Source: Methylobacter sp. KS41 (GTDB lineage: Bacteria > Pseudomonadota > Gammaproteobacteria > Methylococcales > Methylomonadaceae). From it: a stretch of 64,000 nt of DNA. The DNA is taken from contig PHSP01000001.1 of NCBI GenBank assembly GCA_002862125.1, forward strand, positions 1,956,501 to 2,020,500. The letters run 5' to 3'. Below, piece after piece: positions 27,919 through 37,292 of this stretch; position 1 is the stretch's first letter; each line of letters starts with the position of its first letter. The translations under genes were made by a program, and so were the position numbers. The notes beneath the pieces were generated by a model that made no database searches, was not told where the DNA came from, and saw only the letters and a program-made list of their open reading frames with translations.

Positions 27919-28794
27919 TTATCGAGTTACCAAGCCTGATTCATCAGAGAATTTCCAGACACGGGTAATCACTAACACGTCAAGTTCTTTACGCAACTCT
28001 AAAGGCAATGGCGCAAATGGAGCGCTCATTCGGACAATTTTTTTAGCGGCTTCATCTAATGCGATGTTCCCCGAGGAGCGGCTTATGCGGATGCTGTAGA
28101 TATTCCCGTCAGCGTTGATTCCAACATCCATGGTTAATGAACCGGAGAAATTTTTCTTGGCCGCCTCCTCAGGATAATTAAGATTACCCATTCGCTCCAC
28201 TTTTGTTTCCCAGTCCTTCATGTATTGAGCGGCAACATATTTGTGGGCGCTCACTGAATCAACAAATTTTATTTTGGCTTGATCTGCGCTTGGCTGGCTT
28301 TGCCTGATTGCCGCACCCAACTGTGCAATTTGTTTCTGTAATGATTCCGCCGTCAATTGCGGATGTTTTTCGGGCTGGCTGACTACGGCGGTTTTGTGAG
28401 TGGTTGCTACTTTCTTTTCAGACTTTGCTTGGGTGATTATTTTTTGTGCTGCTTTGGGTTTAGTCTCTTCGCGAGCAATTTTTTTTATTTGCTTTACATT
28501 ATTTTGTTCTTTAGCGGGGAGTACTTGCGGCTGTGGTTCCGGCTTTTTGATTTGTTTGCCCGCGCCTGACTGATTGTCAGGCGCTAAGAAATCCGTTTTT
28601 TCAGGCGCTTTTTTTACATGCGTGTTGACCAATGTGATGTCTATCGGTTTATTGACTATCTCAGGCCGGTTCGTGGAGAAATTCATTCCCAGTACCAGGA
28701 CAATGTGAACAAGAACTGCTACAAATAAAGCTATCAATAATGAACTGTTATTGGGCCGGGCGTCAGAAGGAGCGGCCATTGCATTATGTTTCAT
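27919..28794 (-). CDS. TonB-like energy transducer
   Basis: The product (291 aa from the ATG at 28794) has one N-terminal membrane anchor (LLIALFVAVLVHIVLVLGMNF without its first charged residues), a long Lys/Pro/Gln-rich periplasmic spacer around residues 60-190, and a TonB C-terminal domain (NLNYPEEAAKKNFSGSLTM, ISRSSGNIALDEAAKKIVRM, ITRVWKF). It would pass energy from ExbB-ExbD to outer-membrane receptors, although no exbBD or receptor gene is nearby. This position between gshB and yqgE is conserved in related bacteria. A TTG at 28815 inside gshB is an alternative start. Confidence 0.88.
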   Translation of the reverse strand: MKHNAMAAPSDARPNNSSLLIALFVAVLVHIVLVLGMNFSTNRPEIVNKPIDITLVNTHVKKAPEKTDFLAPDNQSGAGKQIKKPEPQPQVLPAKEQNNVKQIKKIAREETKPKAAQKIITQAKSEKKVATTHKTAVVSQPEKHPQLTAESLQKQIAQLGAAIRQSQPSADQAKIKFVDSVSAHKYVAAQYMKDWETKVERMGNLNYPEEAAKKNFSGSLTMDVGINADGNIYSIRISRSSGNIALDEAAKKIVRMSAPFAPLPLELRKELDVLVITRVWKFSDESGLVTR

Positions 28795-28795
28795 C

Positions 28796-29743
28796 TTATT
28801 GAAGGGTTTGTTCAATATGATCCATCAATAACCCTGATATATTAAGTCCAAACTGCTGGTCCAATTCTTGAACACATGTGGGGCTGGTGACATTAATTTC
28901 CGTCAACTTATCGCCAATGACATCCAGGCCGACAAAAATCAAGCCTTTTTCCCGTAACGTTGGTCCAACCTGATCGGCTATCCACCGGTCTTGTTCCGTT
29001 AATTTTCGGCCTTCCGCGCGTCCCCCAGCGGCCAGATTGCCCCGGGTTTCTCCCTGAGCGGGAATACGGGCAAGTGAATAGGGTACAGGTTCGCCATTTA
29101 TCAGCAAGATACGCTTATCGCCATCTTTAATCTCCGGCAAATACTTCTGAGCCATCACATAGCGGCTATTATACTTTGTCATGGATTCCAAAATTACACT
29201 AAGATTGGGGTCATTTTTACGCAGGTGGTAAATAGACGTTCCGCCCATTCCGTCCAGCGGTTTTAAAATAATTTCCCCTTGCTCATGCAAGAAACTCCTT
29301 ATTCTGGCGGGCTCCCTGGCAACCAATGTTTCTGCGCAACACTGCGGGAACCATGCGGTAAAAAGTTTTTCATTGGCGTCCCGCAGGGATTGCGGCTTGT
29401 TGACGACATAGACACCCATGCTTTCGGCGCGTTCGAGCAGATAAGTAGCATAAATGTATTCCTGATCAAATGGCGGATCCTTACGCATCAAAATGACATC
29501 CAGTTGATCGAGAGGAATATCCTGCTCGCTAATAAACCGGTGCCATTGTTGCGCATCGCGCTGAACCGTCAATGTTCGAGTTCTGGCATAGGCTCTGCCA
29601 TTTCTTAAAAACAAGTCATTAAGTTCCAGGTAATGCAGCTCCCAGCCTCTGGCCTGAGCTTCGAGTAACATGGCAAAACTGGTATCTTTTTTGATATTGA
29701 TATGGCCGATGGAGTCCATGACCATGCCGAGTTTAATAGGCAT
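28796..29743 (-). CDS. gshB: Glutathione synthetase
   Basis: GshB ligates glycine to gamma-glutamylcysteine using ATP. The 315-residue ATP-grasp protein opens IKLGMVMDSIGHINIKKD and shows LMRKDPPFDQEYIYATYLLE, ILKPLDGMGGTSIYHL, RILLINGEPVPYSLARIP and FVGLDVIGDKLTEINVTSPT, all characteristic. It heads the minus-strand cluster; the gap to the divergent rpmB (130 bp) must hold both promoters. Confidence 0.96.
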   Translation of the reverse strand: MPIKLGMVMDSIGHINIKKDTSFAMLLEAQARGWELHYLELNDLFLRNGRAYARTRTLTVQRDAQQWHRFISEQDIPLDQLDVILMRKDPPFDQEYIYATYLLERAESMGVYVVNKPQSLRDANEKLFTAWFPQCCAETLVAREPARIRSFLHEQGEIILKPLDGMGGTSIYHLRKNDPNLSVILESMTKYNSRYVMAQKYLPEIKDGDKRILLINGEPVPYSLARIPAQGETRGNLAAGGRAEGRKLTEQDRWIADQVGPTLREKGLIFVGLDVIGDKLTEINVTSPTCVQELDQQFGLNISGLLMDHIEQTLQ

Positions 29744-29873
29744 TGTTGTCCTGTTTTAATACTTGAGATGGAGTGCATTAAACCATATTTTATAGATTGT
29801 TATTTACCTTGAAAAGATTTTTTGGTATAAAGACTGGCTAACTTTTGAATTTAGGCACACCAAGAGGTTAATT

Positions 29874-30110
29874 ATGTCTAGAGTATGTCAAGTAACAGGC
29901 AAGCAACCGGTTACAGGTAACAACGTATCACACGCAAACAACAAAACCAAAAGACGTTTTCTTCCAAATCTGCAACACCACAGATTCTGGGTTGAAAGCG
30001 AAAATCGTTGGGTGCGCCTTAGAGTTTCCACTAAAGCCATGCGTATCATTGATAAAAACGGCATAGACGCAGTGTTGGCGGATTTGCGTAAAAACGGCAC
30101 AAAAGTTTAA
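29874..30110 (+). CDS. rpmB: 50S ribosomal protein L28
   Basis: This 78-residue protein begins [20 protein letters not shown] and continues [19 protein letters not shown], the L28 signature. It is co-transcribed with rpmG, 12 bp downstream, and has an aagaggtta ribosome binding site. Confidence 0.97.
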   Translation: MSRVCQVTGKQPVTGNNVSHANNKTKRRFLPNLQHHRFWVESENRWVRLRVSTKAMRIIDKNGIDAVLADLRKNGTKV

Positions 30111-30122
30111 GGAGACAAGAAA

Positions 30123-30278
30123 ATGCGCGATAAAATTAAACTGATTTCTACCGAAGGCACTGGCCACTTTTATACCACAACAAAAAACAAGCGCACAATG
30201 CCTGAAAAAATGGAGATCAAAAAATTTGATCCTGTTGTTCGCAAACATGTTATCTATAAAGAAGCTAAAATCAAATAA
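30123..30278 (+). CDS. rpmG: 50S ribosomal protein L33
   Basis: This short gene of 51 codons plus stop reads [20 protein letters not shown] and continues with [17 protein letters not shown], ending KEAKIK. That is a complete L33 of the cysteine-free type. aaggagac precedes the ATG. It forms the usual rpmBG pair. Confidence 0.96.
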   Translation: MRDKIKLISTEGTGHFYTTTKNKRTMPEKMEIKKFDPVVRKHVIYKEAKIK

Positions 30279-30313
30279 TCGATTGTGCTTTAAAAACTTC
30301 TCTTAAGGTGCAG

Positions 30314-30345
30314 GATAACCACAGCTAGCATTAGCTGTGGTTATC
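30314..30345 (+). terminator. Strong hairpin after rpmBG
   Basis: Arms gataaccacagct (30314-30326) and agctgtggttatc (30333-30345) form a perfect 13-bp stem with a 6-nt loop, 36 bp after the rpmG stop. There is no T-tract on the plus strand, so termination would rely on the stem or on Rho. The same bases overlap the end of a decayed minus-strand frame. Confidence 0.6.
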
Positions 30346-30543
30346 TAGCATGTTAAATCTATGCGCGGCAAAAATATTTCCCAATATCCTAGCAGTTTTC
30401 ATCGCGTTTAAATTAGGGAGCCGTCTCCGTTTGAGCATATCAACGGCGTCCCATATCCGCTTCTGAAGCATTCTGTAGTTCAATAAAAAATCAACGATTT
30501 TTGTCTCGCCTAAATACCGTGTGTGATAGACTTCGCCGGAATT
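30331..30543 (-). pseudogene. C-terminal remnant of an unidentified gene
   Basis: An uninterrupted minus-strand frame of 70 codons, without a proper start, reads GEVYHTRYLGETKIVDFLLN, then QKRIWDAVDMLKRRRLPNL, then ILGNIFAAHRF before a stop. The composition looks like real protein rather than noise. I do not recognise the family. The frame breaks just upstream (stop at 30544-30546), and the ISAs1-type element lies 240 bp further on. The rest of 30546-30769 has no other convincing gene. Confidence 0.35.
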
Positions 30544-30779
30544 TTACAGCAAGGCTATTTCCATAGGCCGACTTGTACAGGGTGGTCGCCATCCTCTTGG
30601 GTGTTCTTATTAATCTTTGTTTCAACGTCTCCAGAGCGCTACTTTAGCTTTTTGTATTCAGCTCAGACGGAGTGTTTTTTCCTTTCGCGAAACTTCGAAA
30701 AATGGGAGGCGCTATATTAAGTTTTGGTGACCGCTTTAGGGAATGCTAAAGCCGACAATGAGGAAAATGATCATTAGGT

Positions 30780-31982
30780 CAGGGCAATCGCGCTTAAATT
30801 ATCCCCATGACACGAAGTAAATAATCGTTGTCCCATCCGGCCTTTAATCGTTTGATCTTGACGCCGACCTTAGCTGTTTTTTCAGTCTTGATCAGATTCA
30901 GAGCGATATGCCGTATCACCGCCAGGTTCGCAGCGCTATGCCCCTTGCGAGCTCGATTGCTATCTTCATCAAAGGCAATATCAAGAACCCAATGAAGATT
31001 GTTTTCAATTGCCCAATGCGCTCGCACCACACGCTCTAATCGCTTTGGATCATTCGCATTAAGGCTGCTGATAAAATAGCGTGTTTCCTCAGTAACTTTG
31101 TCGCCGATTTCTCTTTTGGCAGTGACGGCGATAATGCTTTGCAGACTGTCCCAATTATGCCGCTCTTGTAACCAGGCTATATCGGCGGTTGCTCGAATCG
31201 AACGTGTTTCGATTCGGCCATGCTCACCTTCATAGCTAACAGCGGTAACCAGCTGGGATAAAGACGAAGTAAAAAATGTTTTAACATCGTCATGCAGATT
31301 ACCCTGATTGCCTTTCAGGCTAAACACATAATCGCCGCCTTGTCGTTTAATCTGTTCGGCTATTTTCTTTTGGCAACCCATCGCATCGATAGTAATCACT
31401 GCTCCCGCTATATCCAGCCGTGACAGTAACTTGGGAATAGCCGTGATTTCATTCGATTTATCGTCAACTTTAACTTGGCCTAAAACCAGGTTATTCTGTT
31501 GCGCCCAGGCACTGACCATGTAGATAGCGGCTTTTTTTGAAGCCTTGTCTATGCTGCGCCTTAAGCACTTGCCATCGATCGCAATCACTTCGCCTTCGGT
31601 TAGCTTGGCTAGGTCAGCAATCCAGCGAGAAAAACAGCTGCTAAAGTGTTCGGTATCAATAGCGGCATAAACTTCACCAAAGGTGTCGTGCGAGGGTATG
31701 CCATGCTTTAAACCAAGCACTTCAGTAAACCACTCCTCTTTTGCACGCCCAAATTCTTCAATAGCAACCCAGTTATCAGCTCCACAAATCACAGCGCAGA
31801 TGCTGATAAAGAAAATATCTTGCAACTGATGCTTCTTTTGTCTGTTTACCCTCGGGTCTTTAATACTCGAAAAGTGATGAATTATAGATGGTGTAGGTTT
31901 TGCAATCATTTAGAATCAAAATGATAGACTTATTACCTCATCTAAATTCTATTTTCAAGTGTTTTTAAGTGCGATTGCCCTG
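30780..31982 (-). mobile_element. ISAs1-type insertion sequence with 10-bp target duplication
   Basis: The 1203-bp element has inverted ends cagggcaatcg(c)gcttaaa and, at the right, the reverse complement of cagggcaatcgcacttaaaa. It is flanked by a direct repeat atcattaggt at 30770-30779 and 31983-31992, which is the target duplication; ISAs1 elements make 8-10 bp duplications. The intact duplication and transposase suggest a fairly recent insertion. Confidence 0.9.
30794..31909 (-). CDS. ISAs1 family transposase
   Basis: This 371-residue DDE transposase has HHFSSIKDPRVNRQKKHQL at the start, the first Asp in VIAIDGKCLRRS, the second in VITIDAMGCQKKIAEQI, and the Glu region VRAHWAIENNLHWVLDIAF followed by HSAANLAVIRHIALNLI. 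All are standard for the ISAs1 family. The frame is intact and fills nearly the whole element. Confidence 0.95.
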   Translation of the reverse strand: MIAKPTPSIIHHFSSIKDPRVNRQKKHQLQDIFFISICAVICGADNWVAIEEFGRAKEEWFTEVLGLKHGIPSHDTFGEVYAAIDTEHFSSCFSRWIADLAKLTEGEVIAIDGKCLRRSIDKASKKAAIYMVSAWAQQNNLVLGQVKVDDKSNEITAIPKLLSRLDIAGAVITIDAMGCQKKIAEQIKRQGGDYVFSLKGNQGNLHDDVKTFFTSSLSQLVTAVSYEGEHGRIETRSIRATADIAWLQERHNWDSLQSIIAVTAKREIGDKVTEETRYFISSLNANDPKRLERVVRAHWAIENNLHWVLDIAFDEDSNRARKGHSAANLAVIRHIALNLIKTEKTAKVGVKIKRLKAGWDNDYLLRVMGII

Positions 31983-32172
31983 ATCATTAGGTCGGGTTGC
32001 ATGATTTTTTTTAGTAGCTATGATATGGAAAACTGAAAGATAAATTGCTATACAATTATTTCTTGTCGAATATTTACTGGTCAATTAAATCCAACCCTTC
32101 GCTCATTGTCGACTTATGACAAAACACGCCAGAATTTTGATGGCGAACTTATTATTTAATAAACGAAACCAG

Positions 32173-32991
32173 ATGATTAGAGTTTTTAAAAACCTTTACC
32201 AATACCGCGAACTGATAGCCGCGCTCGCCTGGAAAAACATTGTACTCCGTTACAAACAGGCCTATTTGGGTATTTTGTGGGCTATTTTAAAACCGGTCAT
32301 GCTGATGTTGATTTTTACCTTGGTCAGAAGCTTTGTAGGCATTGATACCGGCGATATACCCTACCCTATCCTCACTTTCGCTGCCTTGCTTCCGTGGGTG
32401 TTTTTTCAGGAGTCGGCTTCGGAAGGCGTCAACAGTGTTACATCCAATGCCGCTTTAATCAAAAAAATCTACTTCCCTCGCGAAGTATTTCCGATCACCG
32501 CAATGGTTACCAAAATAGTCGAGCTAGGCATCAGCTTTTTTATCTTGGCCGGTATGATGATTTACTACAAAATGATGCCGACTCTTTATGCCTTGTGGGT
32601 GCCCGCCATTATTCTCTATACCATGATTGTTGCGCTCACCATCAGTTTTTTTGGAGCCGCCGTCAATGTTTATTACCGGGATATGTCCCAGGCCTTGCCG
32701 GTAGCTCTATCCTTGTTAATGTACGGATCTCCCGTCATGTACCCGCTGAGTCTGGTTTATCAGAAACTGATTGTGGAGCAGGCCGCGGGCAAATGGTCCA
32801 ATGATTTTTATACGCTTTATACGTTCAACCCGCTAGCGGGGATAATTGACAGTTTTCAACGCGTGTTGCTCAAAGGGCTGCCGCCAGATTATAACGCGCT
32901 CTACCCTGGCATTATCCTTACATTAACCATACTTCCTTTTAGCTACATGTTTTTTAAACGCGCGGAAAATTGGTTTGCGGATGTGATTTAA
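32173..32991 (+). CDS. ABC-2 type polysaccharide exporter permease (Wzm-like)
   Basis: The protein (272 aa from the ATG at 32173, or 291 aa from 32116) carries the RYRELI-type motif YQYRELIAALAWKNIVLRYKQAYLGILW that opens TagG/Wzm permeases, and about six hydrophobic segments (for example LMLIFTLVRSF, LGISFFILAGMMIYY, FFGAAVNVYYRDM). It would form the inner-membrane channel that exports a lipid-linked O-antigen, capsule or teichoic-acid-like glycan together with the ATPase at 33653. The two exporter genes are normally adjacent; here a DUF4160/DUF2442 pair lies between them. Confidence 0.9.
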   Translation: MIRVFKNLYQYRELIAALAWKNIVLRYKQAYLGILWAILKPVMLMLIFTLVRSFVGIDTGDIPYPILTFAALLPWVFFQESASEGVNSVTSNAALIKKIYFPREVFPITAMVTKIVELGISFFILAGMMIYYKMMPTLYALWVPAIILYTMIVALTISFFGAAVNVYYRDMSQALPVALSLLMYGSPVMYPLSLVYQKLIVEQAAGKWSNDFYTLYTFNPLAGIIDSFQRVLLKGLPPDYNALYPGIILTLTILPFSYMFFKRAENWFADVI

Positions 32992-33035
32992 CCCATATCT
33001 TTATATAAGTCCGTCACTCCAGCGGAGATTAATGC

Positions 33036-33284
33036 ATGCCTGAAATATGCCATTTCCTTGGGATAGTTATTACTATGTATTTTGATGAACACAACCCTCC
33101 TCATTTTCACATTCGCTACAATGATTAAAGAGCTGTCATGAGTATTCAAACACTAAATGTAATTGACGGGCACCTGTCAGCAAAAGTGCGTGGTTTGGCG
33201 GAGGAATGGGCTGAACTTCATCAAATTGAATTAATGACTATGTGGGATTCAAAAGAATTTCACAAACTTGAACCCTTGGCTTAG
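33036..33284 (+). pseudogene. DUF4160 protein gene with an in-frame stop
   Basis: The first half reads MPEICHFLGIVITMYFDEHN and PPHFHIRYND, the DUF4160 signature. It is followed by TAA at 33126, then in the same frame RAVMSIQTLNVIDGHLS and VRGLAEEWAELHQIELMTMW, the expected second half. A single codon change would restore a full-length 82-residue protein. A re-start at the ATG at 33138 could still make the C-terminal half. DUF4160 genes commonly precede DUF2442 genes, as here. Confidence 0.8.
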
Positions 33285-33292
33285 AAAAACTT

Positions 33293-33562
33293 ATGATTAC
33301 TATTGCTGAAGCTCAATACAAAAATGATTATCGGATTAAATTAAAATTTAATACCGGCGAAGAGGGTATAGCTGATTTGTCTGATATTATTGAACGCTAC
33401 AGCATTGCTGCCCCGTTAAAAAATATTACAGAATTCCAAAAGTTTTATCTTGATGAATGGCCAACGCTGGCTTGGTCATGTGGCTTTGATCTATCACCAG
33501 AAACGCTTTATGAGCGTGCAACGGGAAATAAAGTCAAGTGGATTGAAGCTAAATGTGAGTAG
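33293..33562 (+). CDS. DUF2442 domain protein
   Basis: This 89-residue protein has YRIKLKFNTGEEGIADLSD, the SIAAPLKN segment and WPTLAWSCGFDLSPETLYE, the DUF2442 pattern. DUF2442 and DUF4160 form small two-gene cassettes of unknown function, found scattered in bacterial genomes and suspected to be toxin-antitoxin-like. It starts 8 bp after the DUF4160 stop. Its partner is broken by a nonsense codon, so the cassette is probably decaying. Confidence 0.85.
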   Translation: MITIAEAQYKNDYRIKLKFNTGEEGIADLSDIIERYSIAAPLKNITEFQKFYLDEWPTLAWSCGFDLSPETLYERATGNKVKWIEAKCE

Positions 33563-33652
33563 TGACTTGTAGGCAAAAAAGCCTGTCTACTTTACTTGCC
33601 TGACACTTAATAAGAATTTAGCGAATAAACAATAAATGTCTATGACCAACTC

Positions 33653-34912
33653 ATGAAGCCGATAATTGAAGTCAACCATTTAACCAAAGAATACCAGCTC
33701 GGTCACATCACCAGCCTTAAAGAAAATGTATTCAACGCATTCAGACGCTTGGCCAGAAAGCCCGTTAAGCAAAGGGAAAATTTTAAGGCCTTGGACGACG
33801 TCAATTTTACTATTGAACAAGGCGAGGTGGTCGGCATTATTGGCCACAATGGCGCAGGTAAAAGCACCTTGCTTAAACACCTGGCCAACATCAGCAAACC
33901 GACTAAGGGCAAAGTCATCGTGCGCGGTAGCGTGGCTCCGCTAATCGAAGTAGGCGCTGGCGTAAATCCGGAAATGACAGGTCGGGAAAACATATTTCTA
34001 AATGGCGCTATTCTGGGCATTCCCAAAAAAATCATTCTGCAAAAACTGGACGAAATCATCGAGTTCTCCGAACTGGAACAGTTTATTGATACGCCGGTAA
34101 AACGATACAGTTCGGGTATGACAGTCAAATTGGGTTTTTCCATTGCTACCAGTATGGAGGCAGATGTATTGATCGTGGATGAAGTGCTGGCGGTTGGAGA
34201 TTTAGCGTTTCAGCGCAAGTGTTTTGACCGGATGGAAGACTTAATAAAAAGGCAAGGTAAAACCGTGCTCTTAGTAAGTCACAATATTCGGCAGATTCAA
34301 CGATTGTGTAACCGGGTTATTTTGCTTGATCATGGGCGAATCAATATGGAAGGCAATCCTCAAGTAGTTTGCGACAGCTTCTATGAACAGAGTGACAGAA
34401 AAATAAAAACTAATATTGACCATTCTCAGACACGCGCTGAAGGTAGTGGTGAAATTGAACTGGTGGAACTATATTTTCTGGATCATATGGGCCGACAAGT
34501 GGAAAGTCTTTCGTATATTCAAAATTGTTCAATCCATTTTAAAATCCATGTACTTCAAGAATTAGAAGAAGTGACCTTTGGCTTTGGCTTCCATACAACT
34601 GACTTCCTATACTTAACCACCCATAATAGTGAAGAACAACTCAAAATCAACCGCCTCCCACCCGGAGATCATGAAATTACCTGCAAAGTTAACCGATTAC
34701 CCCTACTGCCCGGCATCTATTCAGTCCGCTTTGGTATAACTGCTGGCAAAGCTGCGAGAACAATTTTTTATGGCGAAAGCCTAAAACATTTTCAGGTAAT
34801 CGGTAATATACCTATTACCATACGTGATGGATTCTTCGCCTTGGATGCGCATTGGATACAAGAAAATATCAAAGTCATAAAAACACCTGTTATTTCAATA
34901 ATAGAGGCATAA
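33653..34912 (+). CDS. ABC polysaccharide exporter ATPase (Wzt-like) with C-terminal carbohydrate-binding domain
   Basis: This 419-residue ATPase has Walker A GHNGAGKSTLLKHLA, signature YSSGMTVKLGFSIA, Walker B DVLIVDEVLAVGD and the switch His in VLLVSHN. After residue 245 comes a beta-rich domain like the Wzt C-terminal domain that binds the non-reducing end of the glycan to be exported. A chain-end-recognising Wzt usually goes with a terminal modification such as methylation, and a methyltransferase gene follows 4 bp later, which fits. Confidence 0.92.
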   Translation: MKPIIEVNHLTKEYQLGHITSLKENVFNAFRRLARKPVKQRENFKALDDVNFTIEQGEVVGIIGHNGAGKSTLLKHLANISKPTKGKVIVRGSVAPLIEVGAGVNPEMTGRENIFLNGAILGIPKKIILQKLDEIIEFSELEQFIDTPVKRYSSGMTVKLGFSIATSMEADVLIVDEVLAVGDLAFQRKCFDRMEDLIKRQGKTVLLVSHNIRQIQRLCNRVILLDHGRINMEGNPQVVCDSFYEQSDRKIKTNIDHSQTRAEGSGEIELVELYFLDHMGRQVESLSYIQNCSIHFKIHVLQELEEVTFGFGFHTTDFLYLTTHNSEEQLKINRLPPGDHEITCKVNRLPLLPGIYSVRFGITAGKAARTIFYGESLKHFQVIGNIPITIRDGFFALDAHWIQENIKVIKTPVISIIEA

Positions 34913-34916
34913 CATC

Positions 34917-35942
34917 ATGACTAACTCTCGACACACCTGTCGTATCTGCAATACTACTGATAAACACCCTATTTTTGTTGGGCGCGAAATGATGTTTGGG
35001 ACGCGTGAAGAATTTGAATATTTCCAGTGTAATACTTGCGGTTGCCTTCAACTAACGGATATTCCGAAAAACCTCGGTAAATACTACCCATCGGATTATA
35101 CTCCTCATGCGCTCCCAGAAGCTGCTAAGCAAGGTAGAAACTGGTTTACTCGTATTATGCAAAAACAGCGCTGCCGAACTGCCTTGTTCGGTAAGCACTA
35201 TAAAGTAAATAGTATATTGAAATTGATTGTTGATCTTCCTAGTGCATTATATGGGAGCCCTAATGAAGTATCTTCCGTAGATCACTTAATCTCTAAAGTA
35301 GGACTTAAAAGCTTTGATGACCCTATACTGGATGTCGGGTGTGGAATCTATTCCAATTGGTTAGCCAGTCTGGAGGAGCTAGGATTCACCGAACTTCTAG
35401 GAGTAGACCCCCTTATTCCCGGCGATCAAAATTACGGAGGTATCAGAATTGCCATGTCCGAACTTTGCGATGTGTCAGGTAAGTTTTCTTTGATCACCCT
35501 TCATCATTCCTTGGAACATATTTCTAACCAGGAAGCTACACTGATTCAGATTGAGAAACATCTGGCACCTGATGGCATTTGCGTGATCCGCATTCCTATA
35601 ATTCCGTCACGAGTATGGGAGGAATACGGAACTAACTGGGTTGAACTTGATACTCCCAGGCATCTATATCTGCATTCTCTAAAAAGCCTCAACTTGCTGG
35701 CAAAGAATGCCGGACTAGAAGTCTTTGATATTCAATACGACACAACAGCGTTCGAATTTTATGGCAGCGAAATGTATAGCCGGGACATTCCTTTGACAGA
35801 TAAGAATTCTCCGTGGATTAATGCAAGTAGCACGTTATTTTCTAAAGAAGAAATGAATGATTTCAAAGTCGAGGCTAACATTGTAAACCAGTCGGGCCAA
35901 GCTGGACGGGCTGCTTTCTTCTTACGTAAGGCACTTGTGTGA
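34917..35942 (+). CDS. SAM-dependent methyltransferase with N-terminal zinc-ribbon
   Basis: This 341-residue class I methyltransferase has an N-terminal Cys pair set (CRICNTT and CNTCGCLQ, residues about 8-42) that may bind zinc. The SAM motif is ILDVGCGIYSNWLASLEELGF without its last residue, followed by SLEHISNQEATLIQIEKHLAPDG. It is translated together with the next glycosyltransferase (GTGA overlap). In this setting it probably methylates a sugar, perhaps the cap sensed by the Wzt domain; the exact substrate cannot be told from sequence. Confidence 0.85.
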   Translation: MTNSRHTCRICNTTDKHPIFVGREMMFGTREEFEYFQCNTCGCLQLTDIPKNLGKYYPSDYTPHALPEAAKQGRNWFTRIMQKQRCRTALFGKHYKVNSILKLIVDLPSALYGSPNEVSSVDHLISKVGLKSFDDPILDVGCGIYSNWLASLEELGFTELLGVDPLIPGDQNYGGIRIAMSELCDVSGKFSLITLHHSLEHISNQEATLIQIEKHLAPDGICVIRIPIIPSRVWEEYGTNWVELDTPRHLYLHSLKSLNLLAKNAGLEVFDIQYDTTAFEFYGSEMYSRDIPLTDKNSPWINASSTLFSKEEMNDFKVEANIVNQSGQAGRAAFFLRKALV

Positions 35943-37078
35943 AGTGTTTAGATAACAAACCAACAGTTGTCGTTTACTCAGGGGACCATGAAACCGGTGC
36001 GTGTGCAGTCATTCGAATTCTAGGCCCCATGCTTGCCAATAATTGGAATGTTATCTGGAGCGCGAAGCAAAGCGCCCCAGACATTCCATTTGAATTTGAT
36101 GTTGCACGTCAGGCAGATGTCATTATTATTCAGCGGCAATATCCCTCCGAACTCACAGAAAAAATACTGCGCGCCATAATATCGCTTGGTATTCCCATAG
36201 TATTCGATCTGGACGATATGCTTCTTGATATTCCTTCGAATCATCCATGTTTTCATGGTTTGAAAAAACACAAACCTTACATCAAATGGATTTTGAAAGA
36301 GGCGGATATTATTACTGTTTCTACTAACCCATTAAAAAAATCGCTTAGTAAATATACTGGCCGCCCAATCCATGTAAATCCTAATTTTATAGACTTTAAC
36401 TTGTTTCATACACCCCCTAAACTTTGTAATAATCAATTCAATTTTCTGGTATCTGGAACTTCCACGCATCAAAGAGATTGGGCTCTCATTGAAGAACCTA
36501 TTGTGCAGATATTGAAAATATATGAAGAAAAAGTAAATTTTGTATTCTTCGGGGACACGCCGAAGAGATTTATTGACCATCCGGCGGTGAATTTCATTGA
36601 CTATCAATCAAACTACAAACAATATGCAACTCAGCTAAAGGAGTTAGATGTTCATGCAGCATTAATTCCGTTGGAAGATACAAAATTCAATCAAGGTAAA
36701 AGCAATATCAAGTGGCTGGAATATTCAGCTGCCGGTATCCCTGGAGCCTTTAGCGATATTACACCTTACAATTCATGCATCAGGCATGAACAGAATGGCT
36801 TGCTGGTAAAAAACAATCCGGATTCTTGGTTTGACGCTATGAATCAGCTAATACTGGATTCTGAAAAAACAGCTCATTTAATAAAAAACGCGCAAAGTGA
36901 AGTCCGCGAGCGATATTCTATTGAAAGTTCATTGGCTGAATGCACCTCAGTTGTTAACAGCCTTTTAGGACAAAAACATCAACGTAATATTGTTTCTGAA
37001 TTACCTGTATTTCAGTATCGTTTAGAAAAAAACATAACAAAATTCTTGGATAGACATATCAACTGGCGTTTTAAGTAG
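35939..37078 (+). CDS. Glycosyltransferase (GT-B fold), first tandem paralogue
   Basis: This 379-residue protein starts at GTG 35939, overlapping the methyltransferase stop by 4 bp. It has PTVVVYSGDHETGACAVIRI at the N-terminus and, in the C-terminal nucleotide-sugar domain, KSNIKWLEYSAAGIPGAFSD followed by NGLLV, a GT4-like acceptor/donor motif. By eye it is roughly two-thirds identical to the gene at 37293, so the two arose by tandem duplication. It probably adds a sugar to the exported glycan. Confidence 0.83.
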   Translation: MKCLDNKPTVVVYSGDHETGACAVIRILGPMLANNWNVIWSAKQSAPDIPFEFDVARQADVIIIQRQYPSELTEKILRAIISLGIPIVFDLDDMLLDIPSNHPCFHGLKKHKPYIKWILKEADIITVSTNPLKKSLSKYTGRPIHVNPNFIDFNLFHTPPKLCNNQFNFLVSGTSTHQRDWALIEEPIVQILKIYEEKVNFVFFGDTPKRFIDHPAVNFIDYQSNYKQYATQLKELDVHAALIPLEDTKFNQGKSNIKWLEYSAAGIPGAFSDITPYNSCIRHEQNGLLVKNNPDSWFDAMNQLILDSEKTAHLIKNAQSEVRERYSIESSLAECTSVVNSLLGQKHQRNIVSELPVFQYRLEKNITKFLDRHINWRFK

Positions 37079-37292
37079 TAAAATTTCTTAGTTAAGATAA
37101 ATTCATTTGATAGGTTTACCACAATGAATAGATTTTTTGAAGTTAAGCATTGATAGCTAAAAATAAAATATATTTCGCCAATAGCTCGCTATTTATCATG
37201 AATGAAATGGAGGGTTTCAAATCAATGACTAACTTGAGTAAGCAAACAGGACAAACTCAACAGGTCGGACTATTTTTACAAAGCGTGGATTA

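Noticed and set aside
30523-30720. 65-codon plus-strand frame before the ISAs1-type element
   Set aside because: It has no start signal and low-complexity aromatic content; the opposite strand has a better protein-like frame in part of the region.
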